DNA of 64,000 nucleotides from Flammeovirga sp. EKP202 (GCF_014534745.1 NZ_JACVVP010000005.1:1-64000); one strand, 5' to 3'; shown: positions 16,210 to 26,904, counted from the stretch's first letter. Numbers and translations: made by a program. The notes: a model not told the origin generated them from the sequence alone.

Positions 16210-19203
16210 TTAGAATGTGATGTTAGCACCAAAAATGATACTTCTCGTCTGTGGGTAAGTCCCATAATCAATACCGATGACTGTATTTGAACCTCCACCT
16301 TGGTTTACTTCAGGATCAAAACCAGTATAATTAGTCAATGTCCATAAGTTTTCACCCGTCACATAAACTTTAAAGGCACTCATACTTAATTTTTTGATTA
16401 CATTTTCCGGAAGATGATATCCTAACGTCAGTGCTTTCAATCTTAGGTAAGAAGCATCTTCCACAAATCGAGTCGAAATTCTAGAGTTGTCTGTATTACC
16501 TGGGCTAGACCTAGGAATATCTGTCTGGTCACCTGGGCGCTTCCATCTTCTTAACACTGCCGAAGATTGTGATTTAGAATCAATCATTCCCTCTGTATTG
16601 ATTCTTGTTGCATTCAACATATCGTTGCCTTGGGCTCCTTGGAAGAAAATATTCAATGTCAGGCCTTTCCAACTTAAGGTATTTGTAAAGCCATAAATGA
16701 AATCAGGGTTTGCATTACCAATAATCTTACGATCATCTGCCGTTGGGTTGAAAGTTGAATTACCATCTCCACCCAAATAATAAGCATTACCAGTAGTAGG
16801 ATCTACTCCCAAAAATTCATAACCATAAAGCATTCCAAGAGGCTGTCCTTCTTTGACTTGAATCGCTTCTCCCCTGCCAGCAATTGAACCTAAATACATT
16901 TCTTGCCCTACAATGTCTGTTACATTATTTCTGTTGAATGAGATATTAAAATTAGAAGACCAACGAACGGCTTTGTCTACATTTACAGTATTCAAATTAA
17001 ATTCAATACCTTTATTTTCTATACCACCCACATTCTGAATTGCTGATGTGAAGCCTGTTGTTCTAGGTAAAGGTGCATCCAAAAGAAGGTCATAGGTCTT
17101 TTTGATATAAGCATCTACTGTCAACTCAATTCTGTCTTGTAACAAACCTAGATCAAAACCAATGTTGGTTTGTGCCGACTCTTCCCATTTCAAACTTTTA
17201 TTTTCCAATGAACCAGGGTAAGTCCCCGGCATCGCTATTCCTCCGATTGGGTAATTTCCTCCACTCCCTACTGTTCCTCTAAATGAGCTACCAATTTGAT
17301 CGTTACCAACAATTCCGTAACCTGCTCTCAATTTTAAATCTGAGATCACATCTACACTTTTCAAAAATTCCTCTTCAGAAATTCTCCAACCAGCAGAGAA
17401 CGAAGGGAAGACACCCCATAAGTTGTTCGGTCCAAACTTACTTGACCCATCTACACGAATATTAGCCGTAAGTAAGTATTTGTTATTGAAGGCATAGTTC
17501 ACACGGCCAATAAATGATGCATTGGTCTTTTGTGATTCTGTAGCCGTTGCCGAAGCAATTTCTGACCCTGCATTTGGTGTATGAATCACATCTGATGCAA
17601 AATTTCTTCTTTCGATATGACTACTCTGCCAATGGTATTTCTGAATGATAGCACCCGCCAACGCCTGAATTTTGTGCTTGTTGATCTGCTTGTCAAACTG
17701 TAAAGTATTGTCTAAAATGAAGTAGGTATTATTGTTTTGTGATACAATAGACTGTCCGTTTAATGCTCTACCATAAGACGTTTGGAAAGGGTCTAGGAAC
17801 GATTTGAACTTATCAGTATTGTTATCAATACCAAAATTAGTCTTGAATTTGAAATCCTTGAGGAAAGTCACCTCTGCATAAAGATTACCTAAAAGTCTTT
17901 TGTTGTTGTACCCTCTTTGTGAAGCATCTGTACTAGAAATTGGGTTTTCCCAATCTTGGAAAGGATTAGAAGTAAATGTTCCATCTTCATTATAAATACC
18001 AATGACTGCGGGAGTAGTTAACACACCCAAGATAACACCACCTTGGTTTATGGCATTGTTATCATTCACATCCACATCATTATAGTCTACATACGAAACT
18101 CTAGTACCTATTTTTAACCAATCATTCACTTCTTGGTCCAAATTGATTTTGAAGTTGGCTCTGTTCATCTCTGCACTTCTTACAGCTCCTTGAGAAGAAG
18201 TATACCCCCCAGAGATATAATAATTTGTTCTATCCGCTTTTCCAGAAACAGCAAGTTGATAGTTTTGAGTATAACCTGTTTGGAATACCTCATTTTGCCA
18301 GTCTGTATTTTCTTGATACAACTCCCAATCGGTATTGTATCCCATTTCAGTCATCAGATCACGGTATTGCTCCCCATTTAATACTTCTTGAGTTCTCCAA
18401 ACTTCATTGACACCTCCATAAACATCTAATGATACTGTTGGTTTAGTAGAAGTACCTTTTTTGGTCGTGATCAGCACAACGCCATTAGCACCTTGTGCTC
18501 CATAAATAGCTGCAGCAGACGCATCTTTCAATACAGAAACACTTTCAATGTCTGATGGGCTTAAAGATCTTGTGTCAGTGGTGGGTACGCCATCCACTAC
18601 ATACAACGGCTCAGAACCTGCATTGATAGAGTTTGTACCACGAATACGCATTGAAATACCTTGTGAAGGTTTTCCAGAGGAAGCTTGTACTTGCACACCT
18701 GCTACTTTACCCTGAATCAGAGAACCTACTTGTGTATTAGGGCGTGATTCCATTTCTTCACTTCCCACCACACTTACAGAACCTGTTACATCTTTTTTGT
18801 TTTGTGTACCATAACCGATGACTACTAATTCATCTAAACGGACCATATCTTCTTTTAGCGTGATATTGATGACACTTTGGCTCCCTACTGTAACTTCTTC
18901 GGTAACCATACCAATATAGCTAAAGACTAAAATGTCCTCAGGTTTCACTTTTGAAATTCTAAATTCACCTCCAAAATCTGTTGTTGTTCCAGTAGATGTA
19001 TTCTTGATCAGGATTGTTACTCCTGGTATACCATCACCATTTTGATCAGTGACTTTTCCATTAATAGTATTTTGTGCTGACGCATCGGTCACTCCGAAGA
19101 GTAGCAGAGAGAATAATAGTAAGAGTATACTACTTTTCTCCAAAAAATAAGCAGTTAAAAATTTTGTCATTTCTAAGTCAAAATAAACAGATAAAAATTT
19201 CAT
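16210..19203 (-). CDS. SusC/RagA family TonB-linked outer-membrane transporter
   Basis: A 997-residue TonB-dependent transporter that imports oligosaccharides into the periplasm, first gene of the operon. Order of domains: signal peptide ending near DASAQ, carboxypeptidase-like domain (NGKVTDQNGDGIPGVTILIK), TonB box region and plug (GYGTQNKKDVTGSVSVV), then the 22-strand barrel ending in an aromatic terminus (SIIFGANITF). Two in-frame starts exist (19203 and 19170), and the codons around them are a partial tandem duplication (KFLSVYFDLE, KFLTAYFLEK); the second gives the more usual signal peptide. About 345 bp of AT-rich sequence separates it from the divergent gene at 19549. Confidence 0.97.
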   Translation of the reverse strand: MKFLSVYFDLEMTKFLTAYFLEKSSILLLLFSLLLFGVTDASAQNTINGKVTDQNGDGIPGVTILIKNTSTGTTTDFGGEFRISKVKPEDILVFSYIGMVTEEVTVGSQSVINITLKEDMVRLDELVVIGYGTQNKKDVTGSVSVVGSEEMESRPNTQVGSLIQGKVAGVQVQASSGKPSQGISMRIRGTNSINAGSEPLYVVDGVPTTDTRSLSPSDIESVSVLKDASAAAIYGAQGANGVVLITTKKGTSTKPTVSLDVYGGVNEVWRTQEVLNGEQYRDLMTEMGYNTDWELYQENTDWQNEVFQTGYTQNYQLAVSGKADRTNYYISGGYTSSQGAVRSAEMNRANFKINLDQEVNDWLKIGTRVSYVDYNDVDVNDNNAINQGGVILGVLTTPAVIGIYNEDGTFTSNPFQDWENPISSTDASQRGYNNKRLLGNLYAEVTFLKDFKFKTNFGIDNNTDKFKSFLDPFQTSYGRALNGQSIVSQNNNTYFILDNTLQFDKQINKHKIQALAGAIIQKYHWQSSHIERRNFASDVIHTPNAGSEIASATATESQKTNASFIGRVNYAFNNKYLLTANIRVDGSSKFGPNNLWGVFPSFSAGWRISEEEFLKSVDVISDLKLRAGYGIVGNDQIGSSFRGTVGSGGNYPIGGIAMPGTYPGSLENKSLKWEESAQTNIGFDLGLLQDRIELTVDAYIKKTYDLLLDAPLPRTTGFTSAIQNVGGIENKGIEFNLNTVNVDKAVRWSSNFNISFNRNNVTDIVGQEMYLGSIAGRGEAIQVKEGQPLGMLYGYEFLGVDPTTGNAYYLGGDGNSTFNPTADDRKIIGNANPDFIYGFTNTLSWKGLTLNIFFQGAQGNDMLNATRINTEGMIDSKSQSSAVLRRWKRPGDQTDIPRSSPGNTDNSRISTRFVEDASYLRLKALTLGYHLPENVIKKLSMSAFKVYVTGENLWTLTNYTGFDPEVNQGGGSNTVIGIDYGTYPQTRSIIFGANITF

Positions 19204-19548
19204 TTCATGATTCGATAAACTGTAATGTATTACATAGTCAGCTGAAGCTTATCGAACAATACAAAGTTGATAGTTAAAAAATGTATCTCATACACTTAGT
19301 AGTAAAATAGTAGATCCTATTTAACACTAAAAACTTGATTATATGAAACTTAACACAAGACTCAAAAGCAAAATGAGTAGATCATTTATAAAATAGATAA
19401 CACTACTTTTTTGTATTTATTTACAATATTGAGGTCATTCTAGTGTTTTTAGGTCTAATGGAAAAAGATCTTCAATAGCATTAATTCTTGTTCTTGCTTT
19501 TATTTGTATTTACTTTAGATTAGAATCAACTTCTGGACTACATTACTT
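19204..19548. promoter_or_regulatory. Divergent intergenic region between susC and the 19.5-kb operon
   Basis: This 345-bp AT-rich gap must hold the promoters of both the susC operon (minus strand) and the plus-strand gene at 19549. I see no clear TAnnTTTG element on either strand and no dispersed repeat. It is the expected place for binding of the operon's regulator. Confidence 0.4.
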
Positions 19549-20436
19549 ATGAACACTACCTCTCAAAAAGCAAAAAAAAGACTCTTCATTATCACTGGAA
19601 TTTTAGTGATAACAAGCGTTGTACTGAAATTTATCAATCACAATCATATTGAGCAGACTACGCTTTTATTTATTGGTATACCAACACTGATCACTTTGAT
19701 GGTTATTCAATATTCCAAAACTCCTAAAACTGCCTATGGGGTTGCCTTTCAGGTCATCACTTTATTTCTTTTGATGGCTTCAATATTATTTGGAGAAGGA
19801 ACGATTTGTATTATTATTTCGGCACCTATTTTTTATGGGGTATCATTTCTGATCATTTTTATCATCTCTCAAATCAATAAACGTAAAAAAAATAAGGCGT
19901 ATACTTTAGCGGTAATACCTCTAATTCTTGTTCTTTTTCAACCGAATCAATACCTGTCTACACCAAAAGTATATTCGGTGAGTACGTCAAAATTAATTCC
20001 TCATCAAGCCTCACTTTCACAACTTCAACAGCAACCTAATTTTTTAAGAGATTACCCTTCCATTTTTAAATTGGGTTTCCCCACACCACAAAAAATTACG
20101 GGTAACGGTTTAGATGTTGGTGATCAAAGGCACATTCAATTTCTCTCAAAAACAAAAGGGATAGGAACTTTAAGTTTGGTCATTGATACTGTTTCACAAC
20201 ATTCAGTGACATTTGACATCATTGCAGATGATACGCATATCAATCACTGGTTGACTTGGCAAAAAGTGAAAGTAGAAATTGAACATCAAGGTGACCAAAG
20301 CATTGTAACATGGACTTCTAATTATACTTGTGATTTAGGGCCTCAATGGTATTTTGGACCTATGGAGGAAATAGTAGTCAATGTGATGAATGAACATTTA
20401 ATCCATTCTTATTTTAATGGAAATAGCAATCATTAG
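19549..20436 (+). CDS. Membrane protein with C-terminal SRPBCC-like domain
   Basis: A 295-residue protein. The N-terminal half holds about four or five hydrophobic helices (between residues 12 and 135). The C-terminal half, about 145-290, is extracytoplasmic or cytosolic and resembles the SRPBCC/polyketide-cyclase fold: 'HIQFLSKTKGIGTLSLVIDTV', '...HWLTWQKVKVEIEHQGDQSIVTWTSNYTCDLGPQWYFGPMEEIVVN'. That fold binds hydrophobic ligands. The gene overlaps the next by 20 bp, so the two are translationally coupled and probably act together, perhaps in lipid or isoprenoid modification. Function unassigned. Confidence 0.65.
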   Translation: MNTTSQKAKKRLFIITGILVITSVVLKFINHNHIEQTTLLFIGIPTLITLMVIQYSKTPKTAYGVAFQVITLFLLMASILFGEGTICIIISAPIFYGVSFLIIFIISQINKRKKNKAYTLAVIPLILVLFQPNQYLSTPKVYSVSTSKLIPHQASLSQLQQQPNFLRDYPSIFKLGFPTPQKITGNGLDVGDQRHIQFLSKTKGIGTLSLVIDTVSQHSVTFDIIADDTHINHWLTWQKVKVEIEHQGDQSIVTWTSNYTCDLGPQWYFGPMEEIVVNVMNEHLIHSYFNGNSNH

Positions 20437-21676
20437 ATCCATCTCAATTGTCATCACGTTTCTTTTCTTGGGTTGGCTCGCATTAAAAAAGAAACAGGAA
20501 GTAAAACGTAATTGGGCTATTTTTAATAGTTTTATTTATGTTGGTACTACCCTGCCCTTGGTAAATTATCTTTTAGTAGAACAAGGCTTCTGGAATTTTG
20601 TTGATGAAAATGAAATCAAAATGCCTTATGACCTCTACTTTATCTGGACAGTATTGTGGGGTATCATTCCTCCACTGTTTCTAAAGAAAAATGATTTTAA
20701 ATTCATCTCCCTCGTTATTCTTTGGATGGATTTATTACTTATGCCGGAGTTAGAAAAGTATGGGATTTTAAAACTACAAAAGCACTGGATTTTTGGGGAA
20801 ATCATAATGATGGTCTTAGTTTTCTTCCCTGCCTATTTTTGGTCATACATCTATTACCATCAAAAATGGAACGGAATAAGAGCAGTATTTCAAGTTTTGA
20901 TCGTCACCTTCAAGATCTTTATTATTCTCCCTTTCTTACTTTACATGTACCAACTCTTGCCTTATCCCTCTTACCATTGGTCATCGATACAATTTCAAAT
21001 TCTATTCATTATTGCTTTTCCCGCCTTTATGGCGGTACAAGATTTAGTCACCAAAGGTCATGGCACTCCATTTCCCTATGATCCCACAAAGCAACTCGTT
21101 AGAAACGGCGTCTATGCTTATTGCAGAAATCCCATTCAGTGGTCAATGACATTGATATTTTTACCATTAGCGTATTATCATCAAAGTCCTATTTTTCTGA
21201 TAGGATGTATCGTCTCTATCGCTTATGTAGTGGGTGTTTCAGAATTTCAAGAATACGATGACATGGAACAACGATTTGGCTCCGCTTGGTCCAACTATAT
21301 AAAAGAAGTCCCAAAATGGTATTTTCTTTGGGTTCCCTCTTCTATTCCTAGGGGAGTTATCTATTTTGATAGAAATTGTCATCAATGTTCTCAGGTAGAA
21401 TTATGGTTTCAAAATAAAAACTGTATTAATTTAGAGATCAAGTCTGCTAGTACTTATCCCGGACAACCGCTTACAAAAGTTACTTATGTAGACAGCAATG
21501 GCAATGTTGAAAATGGCGTAAATGCCATAGGACAAGCATTAGAACATATTCATTTGGGGTATGCCTCTCTAGGATGGTTTATGCGTTTTTTCCCAGTGAG
21601 TTATCTTTTACAAGCCATTATTGATACCATGGTTTTTGATAGAGATGAAGAATGCGAGATAAAAAAGAAGGATTAA
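20417..21676 (+). CDS. ICMT-like membrane methyltransferase fused to a DCC thioredoxin-like domain
   Basis: A 419-residue integral membrane protein. Eight or so hydrophobic segments run to about residue 300. The stretch near 215-290 (GTPFPYDPTKQLVRNGVYAYCRNPIQWSM ... EEFQEYDDMEQRFGSAWSNYIKEV type) is the SAM-binding signature shared by isoprenylcysteine carboxyl methyltransferases and phospholipid methyltransferases. From about 313 a DUF393/DCC-like domain follows, opening 'GVIYFDRNCHQCSQVELWF' with a C-x-x-C pair at Cys321 and Cys324. The two activities in one chain suggest coupled methylation and thiol chemistry on a membrane lipid or prenyl substrate; that is inference. It overlaps the preceding SRPBCC-like gene. 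Confidence 0.75.
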   Translation: MEIAIIRSISIVITFLFLGWLALKKKQEVKRNWAIFNSFIYVGTTLPLVNYLLVEQGFWNFVDENEIKMPYDLYFIWTVLWGIIPPLFLKKNDFKFISLVILWMDLLLMPELEKYGILKLQKHWIFGEIIMMVLVFFPAYFWSYIYYHQKWNGIRAVFQVLIVTFKIFIILPFLLYMYQLLPYPSYHWSSIQFQILFIIAFPAFMAVQDLVTKGHGTPFPYDPTKQLVRNGVYAYCRNPIQWSMTLIFLPLAYYHQSPIFLIGCIVSIAYVVGVSEFQEYDDMEQRFGSAWSNYIKEVPKWYFLWVPSSIPRGVIYFDRNCHQCSQVELWFQNKNCINLEIKSASTYPGQPLTKVTYVDSNGNVENGVNAIGQALEHIHLGYASLGWFMRFFPVSYLLQAIIDTMVFDRDEECEIKKKD

Positions 21677-21806
21677 AGTATTCTTCAACTCGATTAAACT
21701 AAATAATTTAGATCTTTGTTCTCTTCCTTAGAAAAGTTACGCATAAGTCCCTTATCGGATTTATGAAAGAATATCAATAGATCCTCTTATTACATTTTAC
21801 TATCCA

Positions 21807-24800
21807 ATGATAAAACAACGACTCTTTCACTTTTTTACTTTCATTTTTTGCTACATCACTATTCTCCCGTTGTTTGCTCAACAATTAGAATTGGGTCTAC
21901 CTATGGGGCATAAATCGCCGATTACCTACACAACCTTTACGGACGATAGTCAATACATTATCTCTACGGCTTATGATGGTACGCTACTTTGGGAAACGTA
22001 TACTGGGCGTTTTGTCAAAAAAATTGATGAGCAACAGTATCGTTTTCAGGATTACCACTCTTCCTCTTTGGGTACTTTTGTCATGACGCTCAATCAAAAA
22101 AACTACAAGATACATTTATGGGATATTGAAAAGGGGAAACTAGTGAAAGAACTAAGCGGAAAAAAAGCGCTGTTTTCTCCTAATGGAAAATGGATCGTCA
22201 CTTATTCCTACTACTATGGAATCACTCAAATTTGGGACACTGCAACCTTAACGAAAAAGGGTGAATTGAAAGGGTATTTTGTTGGGTTTGTAGATAACGA
22301 ATCAATTATGATTCAGACTTCTCATTATCAAGTTAACGATATCAACACTTTAGAAGTAAAATATCAGATTGAAACGACAACAGAACGTCAATCTTTTCAG
22401 CTATTAGAAGATTCAGATTATTTTGTAGTAAAAACGGGAAAGTTTAATGTCGCTTTTCATCAGAAATCGGATGGTGCACTGTTACAACGCTATTCCTTTT
22501 CTACTGCAATTGAAGATCTAGTCTTTGATGAAAACGACACCTATTGGGGGGTAAACTTTGAAAATGATAGTTCTAAAATTTTCAATCAGAAAAAGAAAAC
22601 AAGTGAACCTATCTCTTTTTTTCAATCCGACATTCTCAGTTTCAGTCAAAATGAAAAAGGAGAAACGACCTCCCTTCATTTAAATGATGATACAGTAGTC
22701 GCATTCCGCTTGAGTGATCAAAAAGAGTTGTATCAGATTGGTGGGTTTCATCATGGTGTATGTGGTTATCAAATCAGTCCGGATCATAAGTATTTGTGTA
22801 TTATAGACTGCGCCTCCATTAATGACTATGTAGCTGAAATTGGTTCTAACAATGGCTTTCTTTTATTTAACGCTCAAAACGGTCAGTATATCAATGCCTT
22901 TTTTTCAAGTGTGGATGAATTGATGTCTTGTGCGGTCAGCCCCAATAAAAAATACCTCTCCAATATTACACATTCCTACTCCTCTACCCTTTTTGATTTA
23001 AGTAATGGGGAATTAAAACAGGTCTTAGGGACAGAATATGCTTTCGGTTCTCAGTTTTCTCCGAATGGGAAGTATTTGTCTACCTATTCCGATCAAAGAG
23101 CCATTGATACGGGCAGTGATATGGGAGCTGAAATAGTGAATCAAGATTCTCAATGGATATGGGATACTGAAACAGGAAAATTGGTATATATTCAAGAAAG
23201 GCAGTATAACCGCAATTACCATCAAACGGCATTTGATTTGGTAGAAGTAGACTATAAAGACCGAAAAATAGTCCACCTCAATCAAGAAGATGAAAATGGT
23301 TGGATGACCTCTTATATGGATCTTGTGGGGCATACTGACACTGTCTATTTTAAGGCATTAAGTGAAGATCAAAAAATGGTCCTTACGGCTTCAAAAGATC
23401 AAACGATAAGAGTATGGGATGCAAAAACTGGAGAAACACTTAGCACAATTTCAGACGTTATTTTAGAAGTAAAACATGCTCAGTTTTTAAAAGAAAATAC
23501 CCAACTCCTTTTTGTATTTGACAATGAGCAACAACTGTTATGGGAGATTTCGAAACAAAAGGAAATACTCTCGCTGAAATGGCCTGCTTTAAAAGAAAAA
23601 AAAGTAGAAATTATCAATGCTCATTACAAAGTAGTTAATGATCTAGATAAAGATATATTGAACGTTTATGACGCATCTACCAATCAACTATTGTATCAGT
23701 TGACTGAACATAAAGACTACATTTCTTCCATCCAATTTATTCCAGACACTCATTATATGGTTTCTTCTTCTTTTGATGGAAGTACTATTTTTTGGGATCT
23801 CAAAACTGGCCTTCCTTTGATCAAACAATTTACTTTCAACCAAAAGTACCCCATATGGTTGCTTCCCAATGGCTATTATTTAGCCACAAAAGCCTCTGCC
23901 CAAAAACTCTATTATAAGAAAGGGTTACAGACAGTAGGTTTTGAACAGTTGGATGTAAAGTACAACCGACCGGATAAAGTATTGGCAGTGCTAAATCAGA
24001 TTTCGGGTAGTGTAGATACCACTATGATTAAGGCTTATCAAAAAGCATGGGAAAAAAGGATCAAAAAACTAGAAATTGATACCAGCAGATTTGATACGGG
24101 TTTTTCCATTCCTGAGTGTGATATTGAAAACCGAAGTAGCATTGCTTACGAACAAACGCAAGGTAAATTAAAATTACATATTAAGGCATTAGATAGCCTT
24201 TACCTCTTGGATCGTTATAACATTTGGGTCAATGAAGTGCCTGTTTTTGGAGAAAAAGGTGTTTCGATAAAAAAGAAACAAACGAATACTTTAGAGAAAA
24301 ATATCAATATTTCCCTATCAAAAGGCATGAATAAGATAGAGGTTTCTGTTTTTAATACTAATGGAATCGAAAGTTATCGTTTACCGCTGAAAGTCAACTA
24401 TACACCTTCAAAACTCAGAGAAGAGAAATTGTTTTTTGTAGGAATTGGAGTGGATCAATACCGTCAAGAAGGGCACGATCTCCAATATTCAGTCAAAGAC
24501 ATCAGGGATCTCACACGACAATTGAAAGTAAAATATGGAGATCGTATTGTCATTGATACTTTATTTGATGAAAATGTAACTACTCAAAATATTCGTCAGC
24601 TCAAGTCCCGTTTACAAAATACATCTGTCGATGATAAAGTGGTGATCAGCTTCTCAGGACATGGGTTACTTTCTGAAGACCTTGATTATTATTTGGCCAC
24701 TTATAATGTAAATTTTGATCAGCCCCAAGAAAATGGTTTACCCTACGATGACTTAGAATACTTGTTGGATGGCATTCCTTCCCGAAAAAAACTTTTATTA

Positions 24801-25211
24801 ATCGATGCCTGTCATAGTGGTGAAGTGGATAAAGAGGAAGTAGCATCAATCAGTCGTATTCAAAGTGAGAAAGAAGGGCTTAAGGGATTGATCCTTGTGG
24901 AAAATAAAACAACGAAGATCGGACTAAAAAACAGCTTCGAATTGATGAAAGAGCTTTTCAATAGTATCGACCGATCGACAGGAACCACAGTCATTTCAGC
25001 GGCGGCAGGTACTCAGTTTGCACAAGAAAGGGGAGATCTTAAAAATGGTGTGTTTACCTATTGTATTCTTCACCAAATGATGGAAAAAGAGAGTATCACC
25101 GTTTCTGAACTGAGAGAAGCTGTCAGTCAACAAGTGAAAGACATCACGAATGGCCTACAACAGCCTACAAGCCGTAATGAAACACTAGAGAATAACTGGA
25201 AGGTTTGGTAG
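21807..25211 (+). CDS. Secreted WD40-repeat protein with C-terminal caspase (peptidase C14) domain
   Basis: A 1134-residue protein with a signal peptide (ends PLFAQ). Residues about 30-700 form WD40/beta-propeller repeats (HKSPITYTTFTDDSQYIIST, GHTDTVYFKALSEDQKMVLTAS...TIRVWDAKTGE, HKDYISSIQFIPDTHYMVSS...TIFWDLKTG). A linker with an Ig-like part follows, then a metacaspase/gingipain-fold domain from about 870. The catalytic dyad is present: His952 in F-S-G-H-G and Cys1002 in I-D-A-C-H-S-G. WD40-caspase fusions occur in many bacteria and the propeller is thought to recruit or sense a target. Here the signal peptide argues for a periplasmic or surface role. No obvious substrate gene is adjacent. 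Confidence 0.92.
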   Translation: MIKQRLFHFFTFIFCYITILPLFAQQLELGLPMGHKSPITYTTFTDDSQYIISTAYDGTLLWETYTGRFVKKIDEQQYRFQDYHSSSLGTFVMTLNQKNYKIHLWDIEKGKLVKELSGKKALFSPNGKWIVTYSYYYGITQIWDTATLTKKGELKGYFVGFVDNESIMIQTSHYQVNDINTLEVKYQIETTTERQSFQLLEDSDYFVVKTGKFNVAFHQKSDGALLQRYSFSTAIEDLVFDENDTYWGVNFENDSSKIFNQKKKTSEPISFFQSDILSFSQNEKGETTSLHLNDDTVVAFRLSDQKELYQIGGFHHGVCGYQISPDHKYLCIIDCASINDYVAEIGSNNGFLLFNAQNGQYINAFFSSVDELMSCAVSPNKKYLSNITHSYSSTLFDLSNGELKQVLGTEYAFGSQFSPNGKYLSTYSDQRAIDTGSDMGAEIVNQDSQWIWDTETGKLVYIQERQYNRNYHQTAFDLVEVDYKDRKIVHLNQEDENGWMTSYMDLVGHTDTVYFKALSEDQKMVLTASKDQTIRVWDAKTGETLSTISDVILEVKHAQFLKENTQLLFVFDNEQQLLWEISKQKEILSLKWPALKEKKVEIINAHYKVVNDLDKDILNVYDASTNQLLYQLTEHKDYISSIQFIPDTHYMVSSSFDGSTIFWDLKTGLPLIKQFTFNQKYPIWLLPNGYYLATKASAQKLYYKKGLQTVGFEQLDVKYNRPDKVLAVLNQISGSVDTTMIKAYQKAWEKRIKKLEIDTSRFDTGFSIPECDIENRSSIAYEQTQGKLKLHIKALDSLYLLDRYNIWVNEVPVFGEKGVSIKKKQTNTLEKNINISLSKGMNKIEVSVFNTNGIESYRLPLKVNYTPSKLREEKLFFVGIGVDQYRQEGHDLQYSVKDIRDLTRQLKVKYGDRIVIDTLFDENVTTQNIRQLKSRLQNTSVDDKVVISFSGHGLLSEDLDYYLATYNVNFDQPQENGLPYDDLEYLLDGIPSRKKLLLIDACHSGEVDKEEVASISRIQSEKEGLKGLILVENKTTKIGLKNSFELMKELFNSIDRSTGTTVISAAAGTQFAQERGDLKNGVFTYCILHQMMEKESITVSELREAVSQQVKDITNGLQQPTSRNETLENNWKVW

Positions 25212-25247
25212 CATAAGATTTATTTATACCAACATAGGAACAATCAA

Positions 25248-25279
25248 TTTTACTTATCCTAAAAGTCGTCTTACATTTG
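25248..25279 (+). promoter_or_regulatory. Bacteroidota-type promoter of ahpF
   Basis: A perfect minus-7 element TACATTTG (TAnnTTTG) at 25272-25279, with a T-rich minus-33 region around 25248-25252 at suitable spacing. Transcription would start near 25286, leaving a leader of about 44 bases. No OxyR-like palindrome is obvious to me. Confidence 0.5.
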
Positions 25280-25329
25280 TTCCATCAACAATGATAAAAG
25301 GACATAAAAATATAAAAACCAAATAATCC

Positions 25330-26904
25330 ATGTTAGAACAAGCATTAAAAAACCAAGTAGTAGGACTTTTCAATAATCTAAACAACAAATATACTTTCAA
25401 TGTAGAAGTGGCAGCTAATCATTCTAGCAAACAATCACTTTTAGATTTACTGGAAGATGTAGCTTCTTGTTCAGATAAAGTTTCCTTAGAAGTAAAAGAG
25501 GGTGAAGGTCTTTCTTTTACAATTAGTAAAAACGGAGAAACAGCTAATAATATCATTTTTAGAGCTGTACCTACAGGACATGAGTTCACTACATTATTGA
25601 TGGCTGTTCTGAATATGGAGGGTATTGGTAAAAACTTGCCGGATGAAGGGGTTACAGCTAAAATCAAAGGTATTAATGAAAAAGTAGTGGTGAAAAGCTA
25701 CATTTCATTGACTTGTACCAACTGCCCAGAGGTAGTACAAGCCTTAAACGTAATGGCGATTTACAACCCAAATATTGAGCATCATATTGTGGATGGTGGT
25801 ATCAACAAGGAAGAAGTAGAAAGCCTAGGTATTCAGGCGGTACCAACGGTATTGGCAAACGGTGAACAGCTTCACGTTGGTAGAGCTTCATTGGGTGAGT
25901 TATTAGGTAAAATAGAAGGTATTGCAGGCACTAGCTTTGATGCTTCTACTGCGGTAGAAAAAGAATATGACGTTATTGTAGTAGGTGGTGGCCCTGCAGG
26001 TGTTTCTTCAGCAGTTTACTCTGCTCGTAAAGGGTTTAAAGTAGCGGTAATTGCCGGTGTGATTGGTGGTCAAGTAAAAGAAACTGTAGGTATCGAGAAC
26101 ATGATCTCAATTACAAAAACGACAGGTGCTGAGTTGACAGCTAACTTGTACAGTCACTTGAAAGATTATCCTATCGATATCTTAGAAAACCGTATGGTGG
26201 AAGAGGTAGAAGTAGTAGACGGTTACAAGAAAATCACTACTTCAATGGGTGAGAAATTCGTAGCTCCTGCCTTAATCGTGGCAACAGGTGCTAGCTGGAG
26301 AAAATTAGGTGTTCCTGGTGAAACAGAATACATCGGTTCTGGTGTAGCTTTCTGTACACACTGTGATGCTCCTTATTTCAAAAGCAAAAAAGTAGTTGTA
26401 GTAGGTGGTGGTAACTCTGGTTTAGAGGCTGCAATTGACTTGGCTGCTATCGCTTCTGAAGTAACTGTTTTAGAATACATGGACACACTAAAAGGTGATC
26501 AGGTATTACAAGATAAAGTAAACAATCTGCCTAATGTATCAGTTGTAACTAATGCGGAAACACTAAGTGTAGACGGTGACGGAAGCAAAGTGACAGCTAT
26601 CCAATATAACGATAGAGAAACGGGCAATGTACAATCGATCACTACTGATGGTGTGTTCGTACAAATTGGTCTAAAAGCCAACAGTGACTCTTTCAAGGAT
26701 ATTGTAAAAACAAACCGTATGGGTGAAATCGAGATTGATGCTCATAACCGTACTTCAGTTGCAGGTGTCTATGCTGCGGGTGATGTTTCTATCGTTCCTT
26801 ACAAGCAAATTGTCATTGCGATGGGCGAAGGTTCAAAAGCTGCACTTTCTGCATTCGAAGACAAAATCAAGAACAAATTAACGGAGGCTCCTGCTGAAGT
26901 TTAA
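25330..26904 (+). CDS. ahpF: Alkyl hydroperoxide reductase subunit F
   Basis: A 524-residue flavoprotein that passes electrons from NADH through FAD and two disulfide centres to the peroxiredoxin AhpC. The N-terminal tandem thioredoxin-fold region carries C-T-N-C at Cys129/Cys132. The reductase part has the FAD motif GGGPAG (219-224), the pyridine-nucleotide motif GGGNSG (359-364), the active disulfide C-T-H-C at 342/345 and the C-terminal FAD signature GVYAAGDVS. Length and order match the AhpF family. The usual partner ahpC is not next to it in this window, so it must be encoded elsewhere. Own promoter and terminator. Codon use is strongly biased towards a highly expressed pattern. Confidence 0.96.
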   Translation: MLEQALKNQVVGLFNNLNNKYTFNVEVAANHSSKQSLLDLLEDVASCSDKVSLEVKEGEGLSFTISKNGETANNIIFRAVPTGHEFTTLLMAVLNMEGIGKNLPDEGVTAKIKGINEKVVVKSYISLTCTNCPEVVQALNVMAIYNPNIEHHIVDGGINKEEVESLGIQAVPTVLANGEQLHVGRASLGELLGKIEGIAGTSFDASTAVEKEYDVIVVGGGPAGVSSAVYSARKGFKVAVIAGVIGGQVKETVGIENMISITKTTGAELTANLYSHLKDYPIDILENRMVEEVEVVDGYKKITTSMGEKFVAPALIVATGASWRKLGVPGETEYIGSGVAFCTHCDAPYFKSKKVVVVGGGNSGLEAAIDLAAIASEVTVLEYMDTLKGDQVLQDKVNNLPNVSVVTNAETLSVDGDGSKVTAIQYNDRETGNVQSITTDGVFVQIGLKANSDSFKDIVKTNRMGEIEIDAHNRTSVAGVYAAGDVSIVPYKQIVIAMGEGSKAALSAFEDKIKNKLTEAPAEV

